Both the position numbers and the translations under genes were made by a program. This document shows, in pieces, positions 1 through 5,754 of a stretch of DNA of 5,865 nt; within the stretch, counting starts at the first letter, position 1, and each line of letters opens with the position of its first letter. The stretch spans positions 1 to 5,865 of the forward strand of contig CAKKSJ010000201.1 of assembly GCA_919902965.1 (NCBI GenBank), given 5' to 3'. This stretch comes from Burkholderiales bacterium. Lineage in GTDB: Bacteria > Pseudomonadota > Gammaproteobacteria > Burkholderiales > SG8-39. The notes under the pieces are model-generated. The model worked only from the letters and a program-made list of their open reading frames with translations. It did not search any database and was not told the DNA's origin.

Positions 1-58
1 CCTTTATCGTTCGGGACTTTCACCCGTAACTCCTTGCCGGTCTCCCGGCGCACCGCAC
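1..58 (-). mobile_element. Possible 5' end of a group II intron (partial, runs off left edge)
   Basis: Read on the minus strand from about position 58, the sequence begins GTGCG, the usual 5' end of bacterial group II introns. It is followed by two small hairpins: GCCGG-GAGA-CCGGC (36-49) and CGGG-TGAAAGT-CCCG (12-26). A GAGA-capped stem followed by a 'GGTGAAAGTCC'-like segment resembles, from memory, domain I of many proteobacterial group II introns. The intron body and its reverse transcriptase would lie to the left of the window. A second GTGCG begins at 53, so the exact junction is uncertain. The plus-strand frame that is open from base 1 to a stop at 145-147 is arginine-rich and has no recognisable domain, so I treat it as a shadow. 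This call rests on resemblance only. Confidence 0.35.
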
Positions 59-79
59 AGAAAACGAAGTTTCAGTGGA

Positions 80-105
80 GGCTAATGCGCAAAGCGCGTT
101 ATGCC
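80..105. repeat. Short inverted repeat (hairpin) beside the putative intron end
   Basis: The arms TAATGCGC (83-90) and GCGCGTTA (94-101) pair over eight positions, one of them a T·G wobble, around an AAA loop. GGC (80-82) and GCC (103-105) extend the stem past a single bulged base at 102. On the minus strand the hairpin lies about 21 bases upstream of the GTGCG taken as the intron 5' end, so it would sit in the 5' exon. It has no adjacent T-run and does not look like a rho-independent terminator. Its function is unknown. Confidence 0.5.
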
Positions 106-160
106 GGAACTAAAACACGGTTATGGTTAACGACAGGGACAGCGTGAGGGTTCTAGACGA

Positions 161-211
161 GATCGTCGATTGTGCACGGATACGCTTTTCATCCGTGCGC
201 AATCGACGATC
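161..211 (+). repeat. 51-base hairpin element, copy A
   Basis: This is a near-perfect palindrome with a 21-pair stem (161-181 with 191-211) and the 9-base loop ACGCTTTTC (182-190). The only imperfect pair is T173·G199, a U·G wobble in plus-strand RNA. The upper eight pairs and the loop (174-198) match copy B (315-365) in inverted orientation at 22 of 25 positions, including an identical 16-base run CGCTTTTCATCCGTGC (183-198). The lower 13 pairs differ from those of copy B but still pair. I assign the plus strand as sense because imperfect pairs in both copies become G·U on the strand whose loop reads RCGCTTTTC. There is no T-tract after it, so it is unlikely to be a simple terminator. Confidence 0.8.
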
Positions 212-212
212 C

Positions 213-236
213 GCGCGGACGGGTCGCCGTCCGCGC
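213..236. repeat. GC-rich 10-bp hairpin with GTCG loop
   Basis: GCGCGGACGG (213-222) pairs perfectly with CCGTCCGCGC (227-236) around the four-base loop GTCG. It begins one base after copy A ends, so the two could stack as tandem stems in a transcript or cruciform. There is no following T-run. Its loop and stem do not match the core shared by the two 51-base elements. Confidence 0.7.
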
Positions 237-314
237 AAGCTCGGGCACTGCAGTTCGATGTGCGTGCCAAGGTCTGGCGATCTCGGCGTGCGGCCATTGC
301 GCGCTGCGCGCGCC

Positions 315-365
315 AAGCGTGGTTTTGGCACGGATGAAAAGCGCATCAGTACCAAAACCACGCTT
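315..365 (-). repeat. 51-base hairpin element, copy B (inverted relative to copy A)
   Basis: The outer arms AAGCGTGGTTTTG (315-327) and CAAAACCACGCTT (353-365) pair perfectly over 13 bases. Inside, GCACGGAT (328-335) and ATCAGTAC (345-352) pair at six of eight positions around the loop GAAAAGCGC (336-344). Total length (51), stem length (21) and loop length (9) are identical to copy A. The core 328-352 matches the reverse complement of 174-198 with three differences. Aligned in the same orientation, the outer arms are only 7 of 13 identical to those of copy A, yet pairing is kept. The element ends about 100 bases upstream of the dehydratase start codon. Confidence 0.8.
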
Positions 366-422
366 ATTGATAAAAGCAAAAAGCGCAGCTCCGCCGCGGG
401 GGCGGGCGTAATCGCACAAGTG

Positions 423-428
423 TAGAAT
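423..428 (+). promoter_or_regulatory. Candidate -10 box for the dehydratase gene
   Basis: TAGAAT differs from the sigma-70 consensus TATAAT at one position and lies 39 bases before the start codon. It would give a leader of roughly 30 bases. No good -35 hexamer is found 16-18 bases upstream, where the sequence is G-rich (about 399-406), so the promoter is either weak or activator-dependent, or the match is chance. Confidence 0.3.
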
Positions 429-467
429 CGTTTCTTCCTTGCCAATCCGAACCACAGAGGTAGCACC

Positions 468-1991
468 ATGCTGCAAGCCGCCGACCTTACCATACGCCTC
501 AATCCCGCCGACGACGTAGTCATCGCGCGCGTCGAGATCGCCGAGGGCACGACGCTGCTCAAGGAAAACAATGTGCGCGTAGCGGCGCGCGTGCCCGCCG
601 GGCACAAGATCGCAGTGCGCGAACTCAAGTCCGGCAGCCCGGTGCGGCGCTACAACCAGATCATCGGTTTCGCCACCCGCGACATCCGCGCGGGCGAGCA
701 CGTGCATGTGCACAACATCGCCATGGGCGACTTCGACCGCGACTATGCTTTCTGCGCCGATGCCAGGCCCACGGATTTCGTCGCGCAGCCGGCGACGTTC
801 CAGGGCATCGTTCGAGCCGACGGGCGCGTCGCCACGCGCAATTTCATCGGCATTCTCACCAGCGTCAACTGCTCGGCCACGGTCGCGCGCATGATCGCGC
901 GGCATTTCGAAAACCGCCTGGACGCGTTTCCGAATGTCGATGGCGTGGTCGCGCTGACGCACAAAAGCGGCTGCGGCATGGCCTCCGAGGGCGAGCCCAT
1001 GGACCTGCTGCGCCGGACCATGGCCGGCTACGCGCGGCATCCGAATTTCTACGCAACGCAGGTCGTGGGCCTGGGCTGCGAGGCGAACCAGATACACAGC
1101 CTGCTCGCTGCGCAGCAGCTCACGCGCAGCGACAAACTCGCCGCCTATACCATCCAGGAAAAAGGCGGCACCATGAAGGCCGTGCGCGAAGGCATCGCGC
1201 GCATCGAGGCGATCCTGCCCGAGGCCAACCAGGTAAAGCGCGAAACCGTGCCGGCGAGCCACCTGCTGCTCGCGCTGCAGTGCGGCGGCTCGGACGGCTA
1301 CTCCGGCATTTCCGCCAACACCGTGCTGGGCGCGGCAGTGGACCTGCTGGTGCGCCATGGCGGCGGCGCCATCCTGTCGGAAACCCCGGAGATCTACGGC
1401 GCCGAGCACCTGCTCACGCGGCGCGCGGTGACGCGCGAGATCGGCGAGAAGCTGATCCGCCGCATCAAGTGGTGGGAGGACTACACGGCGCGCAACGGCA
1501 ACGAAATGAACAACAACCCCTCGCCCGGCAACAAGGCCGGCGGCCTCAGCACCATCCTGGAGAAGTCGCTGGGCGCCGTCGCCAAGGGCGGCACCACCAA
1601 CCTGGTCGACGTGTACGAATACGCCGAAGCGGTGACCGCCAGGGGCTTTGTCTACATGGACACGCCCGGCTACGATCCGGTGTCGGCGACCGGGCAGATC
1701 GCGGGCGGCGCCAATCTCGTCTGCTTCACCACCGGCCGCGGCTCGGCCTATGGCTGCAAGCCCGCGCCCTCGCTCAAGCTCGCCACCAACACGCGCCTGT
1801 TCGATCACCAGGAAGAGGACATGGACATGAACTGCGGCACTATCGTTGACGGCAAGGAAAGCATAGGCGTAGCCGCGCAGCGGCTGTTCGAGCTGATCCT
1901 CAAGACCGCCTCGGGCGCCAAGACCAAGAGCGAGGCCTTCGGCTACGGCGAAGACGAGTTCGCGCCCTGGGTCCTGGGCGCCACCATGTAA
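468..1991 (+). CDS. UxaA/GarD-family sugar-acid dehydratase (altronate or galactarate dehydratase)
   Basis: This 507-residue protein belongs to the metal-dependent cytoplasmic hydro-lyases that convert an aldonate or aldarate (D-altronate, D-galactarate) to the 2-keto-3-deoxy acid. Residues about 1-90 form the SAF domain and end in IGFATRDIRAGEHVHVHN (66-83). The catalytic part starts near residue 113 with VRADGRVATRN. It contains THKSGCG (164-170), GLGCEANQ (201-208), LQCGGSDGYSG (270-280), NPSPGNKAGG (350-359) and TTGRGSAYG (421-429). Recalled E. coli sequences suggest the C-terminal half is closer to GarD (PNVDGVV, NPSPGNK-GG-EK, DMDMN-GTI) than to UxaA, while the SAF-domain HVHVHN resembles UxaA's HVHAHN. 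The substrate is therefore open and no symbol is given. Length is normal (UxaA about 495, GarD about 523). The ATG has AGAGG seven bases upstream. The next gene starts 14 bases after the stop and is probably in the same transcript. Confidence 0.9.
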   Translation: MLQAADLTIRLNPADDVVIARVEIAEGTTLLKENNVRVAARVPAGHKIAVRELKSGSPVRRYNQIIGFATRDIRAGEHVHVHNIAMGDFDRDYAFCADARPTDFVAQPATFQGIVRADGRVATRNFIGILTSVNCSATVARMIARHFENRLDAFPNVDGVVALTHKSGCGMASEGEPMDLLRRTMAGYARHPNFYATQVVGLGCEANQIHSLLAAQQLTRSDKLAAYTIQEKGGTMKAVREGIARIEAILPEANQVKRETVPASHLLLALQCGGSDGYSGISANTVLGAAVDLLVRHGGGAILSETPEIYGAEHLLTRRAVTREIGEKLIRRIKWWEDYTARNGNEMNNNPSPGNKAGGLSTILEKSLGAVAKGGTTNLVDVYEYAEAVTARGFVYMDTPGYDPVSATGQIAGGANLVCFTTGRGSAYGCKPAPSLKLATNTRLFDHQEEDMDMNCGTIVDGKESIGVAAQRLFELILKTASGAKTKSEAFGYGEDEFAPWVLGATM

Positions 1992-2005
1992 GGGAGGTTT
2001 TCAAT

Positions 2006-2374
2006 ATGCGCGCCGCCCTGCTTTGTCTCGGATTGATCGCCGCCATTGCTTGCGCGGCGCAACCGGCCCTGGCCAAGTCGGCGGCCAAACAAGGCGCGCA
2101 TGGCGCCATCGCCCTGCAGCGCGAAACCGGCCGCTTCGGCTATGTGTCCAACGGCGCCACCTCGCGTGCGGCCAAAATCGAGGCGCTGAATCTATGCGGC
2201 GACCCGCGCTGCGAAGTCGTGGTGAGTTTCAGCAACGCTTGCGGGGCGCTCGCGCGCGGGCCGAAAAAATATTCTCCCGCCACCGGCGCGACACGCCAGG
2301 AAGCCGAAACCAAGGCGCTACGCCTGTGCGCGGCCGGCGAGTGCACTGTGGTGGCCTGGGCCTGCACCAAGTAG
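2006..2374 (+). CDS. Small secreted DUF4189-type protein with six cysteines
   Basis: This 122-residue protein starts with a clear Sec signal peptide: a hydrophobic stretch over residues 3-19 ending in PALA, with likely cleavage after Ala23. The mature part of about 99 residues starts with HGAIALQRETGRFGYVSN. It repeats a pattern of Ala-rich helix followed by a cysteine pair: NLCGDPRC (62-69), NAC (77-79), RLCAAGEC (106-113) and a final C120. This GAIA...C...C...AC arrangement is characteristic of DUF4189, a family of unknown function found in exported proteobacterial proteins. The six mature cysteines could form three disulfides in the periplasm; that is inference. A strong Shine-Dalgarno (GGGAGG) lies in the 14-base gap after the dehydratase stop. 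Co-transcription is likely, but no functional link to sugar-acid breakdown is evident. Confidence 0.8.
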   Translation: MRAALLCLGLIAAIACAAQPALAKSAAKQGAHGAIALQRETGRFGYVSNGATSRAAKIEALNLCGDPRCEVVVSFSNACGALARGPKKYSPATGATRQEAETKALRLCAAGECTVVAWACTK

Positions 2375-2393
2375 GCGCAAGCCGCGCTGACGA

Positions 2394-4340
2394 TCAGGCG
2401 CGAAATCGCTCGCGCAACTCCTCGAAGGAAACCAGTTCTCCCGCGATCGCGCTGGCCGCCACGGTTAGCGGGCTCGCCAGCCATACCTCGCCCGGACCGG
2501 ATCGGCCGGGAAAATTCCGGTTGATCGCGCTGATCGTGACTTGGTCCGCGCGCGTGGAAGAGCCCGGCCCGCCGCCCGCGCAGGCACCGCAGGAAGGCAG
2601 CAGCATTTCGGCGCCGACGCGCTCGAAGGCTGCAAGATAGCCGCGCTCGACACAGTAGTCTCTTACCGCCATGGTGCCGAACTGCAGGTAGAGCTGCACG
2701 CCCGCAGCGGCACGCAGACCCCGCCCGGCAGCCCAGGCAAGCACGGCATGGTATTGATCGAAGTCTTCGCGCTTGCCCGCGGTGCATGAACCGCCATAGG
2801 CGATGTCGACTTTCGTTCTGCGTTCGATGCCGGCCAGCGCAAGGCCGTTGCCCGGATCGCCCGGCCTGGCGACCATGGGACTCAATGCAGCGCAGTCGAC
2901 CGCGATAATCGCCGCATAGCGGGCGCCCGCGTCGCTGCGCATCCAGGGCTCGAGCCTGAAATCGATGCCGCGACGCTCGCGCAGAAAACGCTGCGTCTCT
3001 GCGTCGGGAGCCACAATGCCGGCGAAACCGCCGAGTTCCGCCGTCATATTGGTGAGCGTGGCGCGCGCGTCGGTGGAAAGCTGCGCGATGGCCGGCCCGG
3101 CGAATTCGAACACCTTGCCGACACCACCACCCGCCTTGATGTCAGGCAGAGCGAGCAGATGCAAGACCAGGTCTTTCGCGCTTACGCCTGCGGGCAGGCG
3201 GCCGTTCAGTTCGATGCGCAAAGTCTGCGGCACGCTCAGCCTGATCGCCCCGTAGACCATGCTGAAAGCCATGTCGGTCGAGCCCACACCGAAGGCGAGG
3301 CAACCGAGCGCGCCGCTGTGCGTGGTATGCGAATCGGTTCCCACGACCACTTGCCCCGGAAGCGCGTACATTTCTGCCATCATCGCGTGGCAAATGCCCT
3401 CGGAACCCTCACCGCCGGGCAGATAACCGTGGTTGCGCAGGCCGTATTCCGCGGCAAAATCCTGGTGCGCCCGGGACAGGCTCTTGACCGCGGGCAGCAG
3501 GCCTTGCCGAACGTGAATGGGGCTGCGGTGTGCGTAGGTGAGATGGTCCTCGAACAGCAAGATCCTGTCGCGCTCGTGCATGGCCACCGGGCGCTCGAAA
3601 TTGCTGTGCAGAATGTGCGCGATCATGCCGGTGTAGTAGTCGATGGAGAAACGCCAGTCCGCGCGCACGAAACCACCCGCGCCGCTCGCCAGCGGCCTGT
3701 GCGGAACCAGCGCGTGACGGGCGAGGATTTTTTCCACCAAGGTCTGCGGGCCGCCAGACTCGACAACGGCCGCCGCAGAGGCTGCCGATGCCGCAATGCC
3801 CTGTTGCTTGCCGTAAGCGAGCAGCCCGCCGCTGCGCAGCAAATCGGCCGCAAGCGTTTCGCGCCTGCTGACGAGTTCTTCGACGCAGACGGCTTCCCCG
3901 CCCTGAATGCGCTCGATCAGGCCCAGGTCGCTCGACGTGAACAGGCCCAGGTTGTCGCAATTCTGGCGGAAAATGCGCTCGAAGCTCGCCGCGATTATCA
4001 GGCGTATGCCCGCGGCGACGTGCGCAAGCGGACTATGCTCGCGCGAAGAGCCCTTGCCATAGCGCTTGCCGGCGACGACGACTGAAAAACCGCCCTCTTT
4101 GATCGCATTCCTGACTATGGGATGGCGATCCCCGGCCTTGTAGGCGAGCAACAGGCCCGCGCCGATGCGTTCATCGAACAGCAGGCATACCGTCTGCGGT
4201 GTCATCTCGTCGGTCGAGACGTCATCGCGCAGCGGCAGGGCCGCATCCAGGCCCAGGTCCCCGCCCGCGAGCTGGGCGCCGATTTTCTCCGGATCCTCGC
4301 TAAGAAAGAGTATCCGGCCGGGCAACTGCAATCGTTTCAT
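2394..4340 (-). CDS. Single-chain aconitase-superfamily hydratase, swivel domain first (LeuD-LeuC order)
   Basis: A 648-residue cytoplasmic [4Fe-4S] hydro-lyase of the aconitase/isopropylmalate isomerase superfamily. Residues about 1-175 form the LeuD-like swivel domain, with YGKGSSREHSP at 94-104. After an Ala-rich linker, about 210-648 form the LeuC-like catalytic part, with FEDH (263-266), VGTDSHTTHSGALG (333-346), the first cluster cysteine in YGGSCTAG (C519), the other two in PSCGACAGG (C584, C587), and NRNFPGR (607-613). All three cluster ligands and the swivel SSRE loop are present, so it should be active. Domain order is opposite to AcnA and resembles AcnB, but AcnB's N-terminal HEAT-like domain is absent. 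The SCTN motif of many relatives reads SCTA here. Substrate is unresolved: citrate, isopropylmalate, homocitrate or another 2-hydroxy acid. I chose the second ATG because GGAGGAG lies just before it; the ATG at 4352 overlaps that ribosome binding site. Convergent with the DUF4189 gene, 19 bases apart. Confidence 0.85.
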   Translation of the reverse strand: MKRLQLPGRILFLSEDPEKIGAQLAGGDLGLDAALPLRDDVSTDEMTPQTVCLLFDERIGAGLLLAYKAGDRHPIVRNAIKEGGFSVVVAGKRYGKGSSREHSPLAHVAAGIRLIIAASFERIFRQNCDNLGLFTSSDLGLIERIQGGEAVCVEELVSRRETLAADLLRSGGLLAYGKQQGIAASAASAAAVVESGGPQTLVEKILARHALVPHRPLASGAGGFVRADWRFSIDYYTGMIAHILHSNFERPVAMHERDRILLFEDHLTYAHRSPIHVRQGLLPAVKSLSRAHQDFAAEYGLRNHGYLPGGEGSEGICHAMMAEMYALPGQVVVGTDSHTTHSGALGCLAFGVGSTDMAFSMVYGAIRLSVPQTLRIELNGRLPAGVSAKDLVLHLLALPDIKAGGGVGKVFEFAGPAIAQLSTDARATLTNMTAELGGFAGIVAPDAETQRFLRERRGIDFRLEPWMRSDAGARYAAIIAVDCAALSPMVARPGDPGNGLALAGIERRTKVDIAYGGSCTAGKREDFDQYHAVLAWAAGRGLRAAAGVQLYLQFGTMAVRDYCVERGYLAAFERVGAEMLLPSCGACAGGGPGSSTRADQVTISAINRNFPGRSGPGEVWLASPLTVAASAIAGELVSFEELRERFRA

Positions 4341-4343
4341 GCT

Positions 4344-4350
4344 CTCCTCC
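4344..4350 (-). promoter_or_regulatory. Ribosome binding site that decides the aconitase-like start
   Basis: GGAGGAG on the minus strand ends three bases before the ATG at 4340 (five bases if GGAGG is the paired core). The in-frame ATG at 4352 shares its G with the first base of this motif and has no comparable purine tract upstream. Translation is therefore more likely to begin at 4340, shortening the protein by four residues. Confidence 0.7.
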
Positions 4351-4358
4351 ATGCCCCG

Positions 4359-4386
4359 ATTTAATCACAAACGCTCCTGCGCGCAA
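4359..4386 (-). promoter_or_regulatory. Candidate promoter for the aconitase-like gene
   Basis: On the minus strand TTGCGC (4386-4381) is separated by 16 bases from TTAAAT (4364-4359). Each hexamer matches sigma-70 consensus only partly. A start about seven bases downstream would fall near 4352, on top of the upstream ATG, which would agree with use of the second ATG. This is a weak match. Confidence 0.25.
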
Positions 4387-4432
4387 GCGCGCCTTGTGCT
4401 GCATCCCAAATTGACCCCGTCGCGCTCAGGTG

Positions 4433-4461
4433 CTGAATGTCAACAGACCCTGGGGCATAAT
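4433..4461 (+). promoter_or_regulatory. Candidate promoter for the thioesterase gene
   Basis: CATAAT (4456-4461) differs from the -10 consensus at one base. Seventeen bases upstream is CTGAAT (4433-4438), a poor -35 sharing the central TGA. The predicted start near 4468 would leave a short leader of about 16 bases containing the GAGGG ribosome binding site. It lies in the 143-base divergent region between the two start codons. Confidence 0.35.
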
Positions 4462-4483
4462 TGCATCAAACGAGGGACAGGAC

Positions 4484-4942
4484 ATGAGCACACAAACCAA
4501 GAAAGACGTCTTCTACAGCGACATGCTGGTGCGCTTTTCCCATTGCGATCCGGCCGGCATCATCTTTTATCCGCACTATTTCGTGATGTTCAACGGGCTG
4601 GTGGAAGACTGGTTCAATCACGCGCTGGAAATCAACTACGCGGACTTCATCACCACGCGGCGGCTGGGGCTGCCCATGGTCAACATCAAGTGCGATTTCG
4701 TCGCCCCTTCCAAAATCGGCGAAGTCATCACCCTGACGCTGAAAATCGACCGTATCGGCAAGAGCTCGCTCACGCTGGCGACAGGCGCCCTCCTGGATGA
4801 ACAGATACGGATTGCAGCGCAGCTCACCTTGTGCGTTTTTTCCTTCGAAACCAAACGCGCCGTGCCCATACCCGACGATCTGCGCGCGCGCCTCAGCGAC
4901 TTTCAGCAGGGGAAACTGGACCACCCCTGGAGGCAGGCCTAG
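4484..4942 (+). CDS. Hotdog-fold acyl-CoA thioesterase (4-hydroxybenzoyl-CoA thioesterase/YbgC type)
   Basis: This 152-residue cytoplasmic enzyme hydrolyses an acyl-CoA thioester to free acid and CoA. The N-terminal motif RFSHCDPAGIIFYPHYF (17-33) is the family signature. Asp22 matches the catalytic aspartate of Pseudomonas 4-hydroxybenzoyl-CoA thioesterase (recalled motif GDCDPAGIVWYPNY). The segment LGLPMVNIKCDFVAPSKIGE (about 67-86) and the following beta-strands fit a single hotdog domain, which normally works as a dimer or tetramer. Length is usual for the family (about 130-155). The ATG at 4484 was chosen over an in-frame ATG at 4430 because GAGGG lies seven bases before it and the extra 18 residues look non-conserved. 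The gene is divergent from the aconitase-like gene and convergent with the exporter permease, 14 bases apart. Substrate is unknown: no aromatic-ring or Tol-Pal gene is adjacent to indicate one. Confidence 0.88.
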   Translation: MSTQTKKDVFYSDMLVRFSHCDPAGIIFYPHYFVMFNGLVEDWFNHALEINYADFITTRRLGLPMVNIKCDFVAPSKIGEVITLTLKIDRIGKSSLTLATGALLDEQIRIAAQLTLCVFSFETKRAVPIPDDLRARLSDFQQGKLDHPWRQA

Positions 4943-4956
4943 CGCCGCGTGAGACG

Positions 4957-5754
4957 CTACTCCCCCATCTGCAACAAAGCCCCGCGCCGGCGTGCGCCGC
5001 GGAAAGCCGCGAAGAATATGCCCGCGCCGATGAGGACATAGACCACATTCAAGGCCACCGCGCCGGCGAACAAGTTCCATTTGAACACGCTTTCGAGCAG
5101 CACGCCGCGCATGCCCTCGAATACATAGCTGGTCGGCAGGCAGCGCGCGACATTCTGCAGCCAGTCCGGCAGCACGCTGATCGGATAGTAAATGCCGGAA
5201 ATCGGCGCGAGGATGAATATCGTGCCCCAGGCGAGGTTTTCCGCCGCCAGACCGTAACGCAGCACCAGCGCCGCCACCATCAGACCCACCGCCCAGCCGG
5301 TGACGAGCAGATTGAAAAAAAACGCCAGCAGCGGCAGACCCAGATCGAAAATCGAGGCCGCATACAGCGCAATCGCCAGACTCGCCGCGACGCCGATACC
5401 GACGCAGGTGCGCAGAAAACTAACCGTCACCATCGATGCGATCAGCTCCGTCGGACGCAGCGGACTGACGAACAGGTGGCCGAGATTGCGCGAGTACAAC
5501 TCCTCCAGAAAGGCCAGCGCAAACGCAATCTGGCCGCGGAACAGCACTTCCCAGAGCAGCAGCCCCGAGATCAACAGCGCCGGCACCTGCTCGATGAGCG
5601 GGGAGTTGGCGGAAAAAAACTTGGCGATGAATCCCCACAACACCATGTTCATGGTCGGCCAGTAAGCGGTTTCGAGCACGCGCACCCAGGATCGGCGCCA
5701 TAGATACACGTGGCGCAGCACCATGCCATAAATCCTTTGCAGCGATCCGCTCAT
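4957..5754 (-). CDS. ABC-2 type transporter permease
   Basis: This 265-residue inner-membrane protein should form the channel of an ABC exporter. About six hydrophobic segments can be seen (roughly residues 32-49, 57-82, 104-133, 137-167, 174-198 and 226-253). The cytoplasmic stretch between the second and third (ELYSRNLGHLFVSPLRPTEL, 85-104) is the likely coupling region to the ATPase. APISGIYYPISVLPDWLQ (183-200), followed by LPTSYVFEGMR (206-216), is a hallmark of ABC-2/NodJ/DrrB-like permeases. The start codon overlaps the stop of the upstream ATPase gene as ATGA, which indicates translational coupling and a two-gene exporter. The substrate cannot be deduced; this family includes polysaccharide, lipid and drug exporters. 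Length is normal and the frame is intact. Confidence 0.9.
   Translation of the reverse strand: MSGSLQRIYGMVLRHVYLWRRSWVRVLETAYWPTMNMVLWGFIAKFFSANSPLIEQVPALLISGLLLWEVLFRGQIAFALAFLEELYSRNLGHLFVSPLRPTELIASMVTVSFLRTCVGIGVAASLAIALYAASIFDLGLPLLAFFFNLLVTGWAVGLMVAALVLRYGLAAENLAWGTIFILAPISGIYYPISVLPDWLQNVARCLPTSYVFEGMRGVLLESVFKWNLFAGAVALNVVYVLIGAGIFFAAFRGARRRGALLQMGE

Larger units (their letters stand above)
59..467. other. Hairpin-rich intergenic region without a convincing gene
   Basis: Open frames exist here on both strands, but they translate to arginine- and serine-rich strings with no domain, and they run across palindromes, so I do not call them genes. The content is structural: a hairpin at 80-105, a 51-base hairpin element at 161-211, a GC hairpin at 213-236, and a second 51-base element at 315-365. 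About 100 bases then lead to the dehydratase gene and carry its likely promoter and ribosome binding site. The stretch 237-314 is GC-rich, with a direct repeat TGCGCGC TGCGCGC near 298-311, and nothing else I can name. Positions 106-160 show nothing recognisable. Confidence 0.7.

Noticed and set aside
80..105. Integron attC recombination site
   Set aside because: GTTATGC only approximates the GTTRRRY core, the left side does not match RYYYAAC, and the 11 bases between the would-be core sites are far too short for an attC site.
161..236. Rho-independent terminator pair
   Set aside because: The stems are strong, but neither is followed by a run of T on either strand, and the conserved loop argues for another role.
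123..425. 100-codon plus-strand open frame and its 172-codon minus-strand counterpart (110-628) through the hairpin region
   Set aside because: Both are translated palindromes. The apparent similarity between their peptide segments comes from the inverted repeat core, not from a protein family.
189..1808. Long minus-strand open frame (539 codons) antisense to the dehydratase gene
   Set aside because: It lies opposite a gene with clear conserved motifs, and its translation is rich in Ala, Arg, Gly and His with no domain. High GC content makes such shadow frames common.
2375..2393. Terminator between the DUF4189 gene and the aconitase-like gene
   Set aside because: Only a four-base GCGC/GCGC pairing is present, with no T-tract.
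3159..4085. Plus-strand open frame (308 codons) across the aconitase-like gene
   Set aside because: It is antisense to conserved catalytic motifs, has no recognisable domain and no ribosome binding site; a GC-driven shadow.
4940..4959. Bidirectional terminator between the convergent thioesterase and permease genes
   Set aside because: TAGCG (4940-4944) and CGCTA (4955-4959) pair over five bases and include both stop codons, but the stem is short and there is no T-run on either strand.
4831..5703. Plus-strand open frame (290 codons) overlapping the thioesterase end and antisense to the permease
   Set aside because: It is Arg-, Gln- and His-rich with no domain, and both overlapped genes have strong family motifs.
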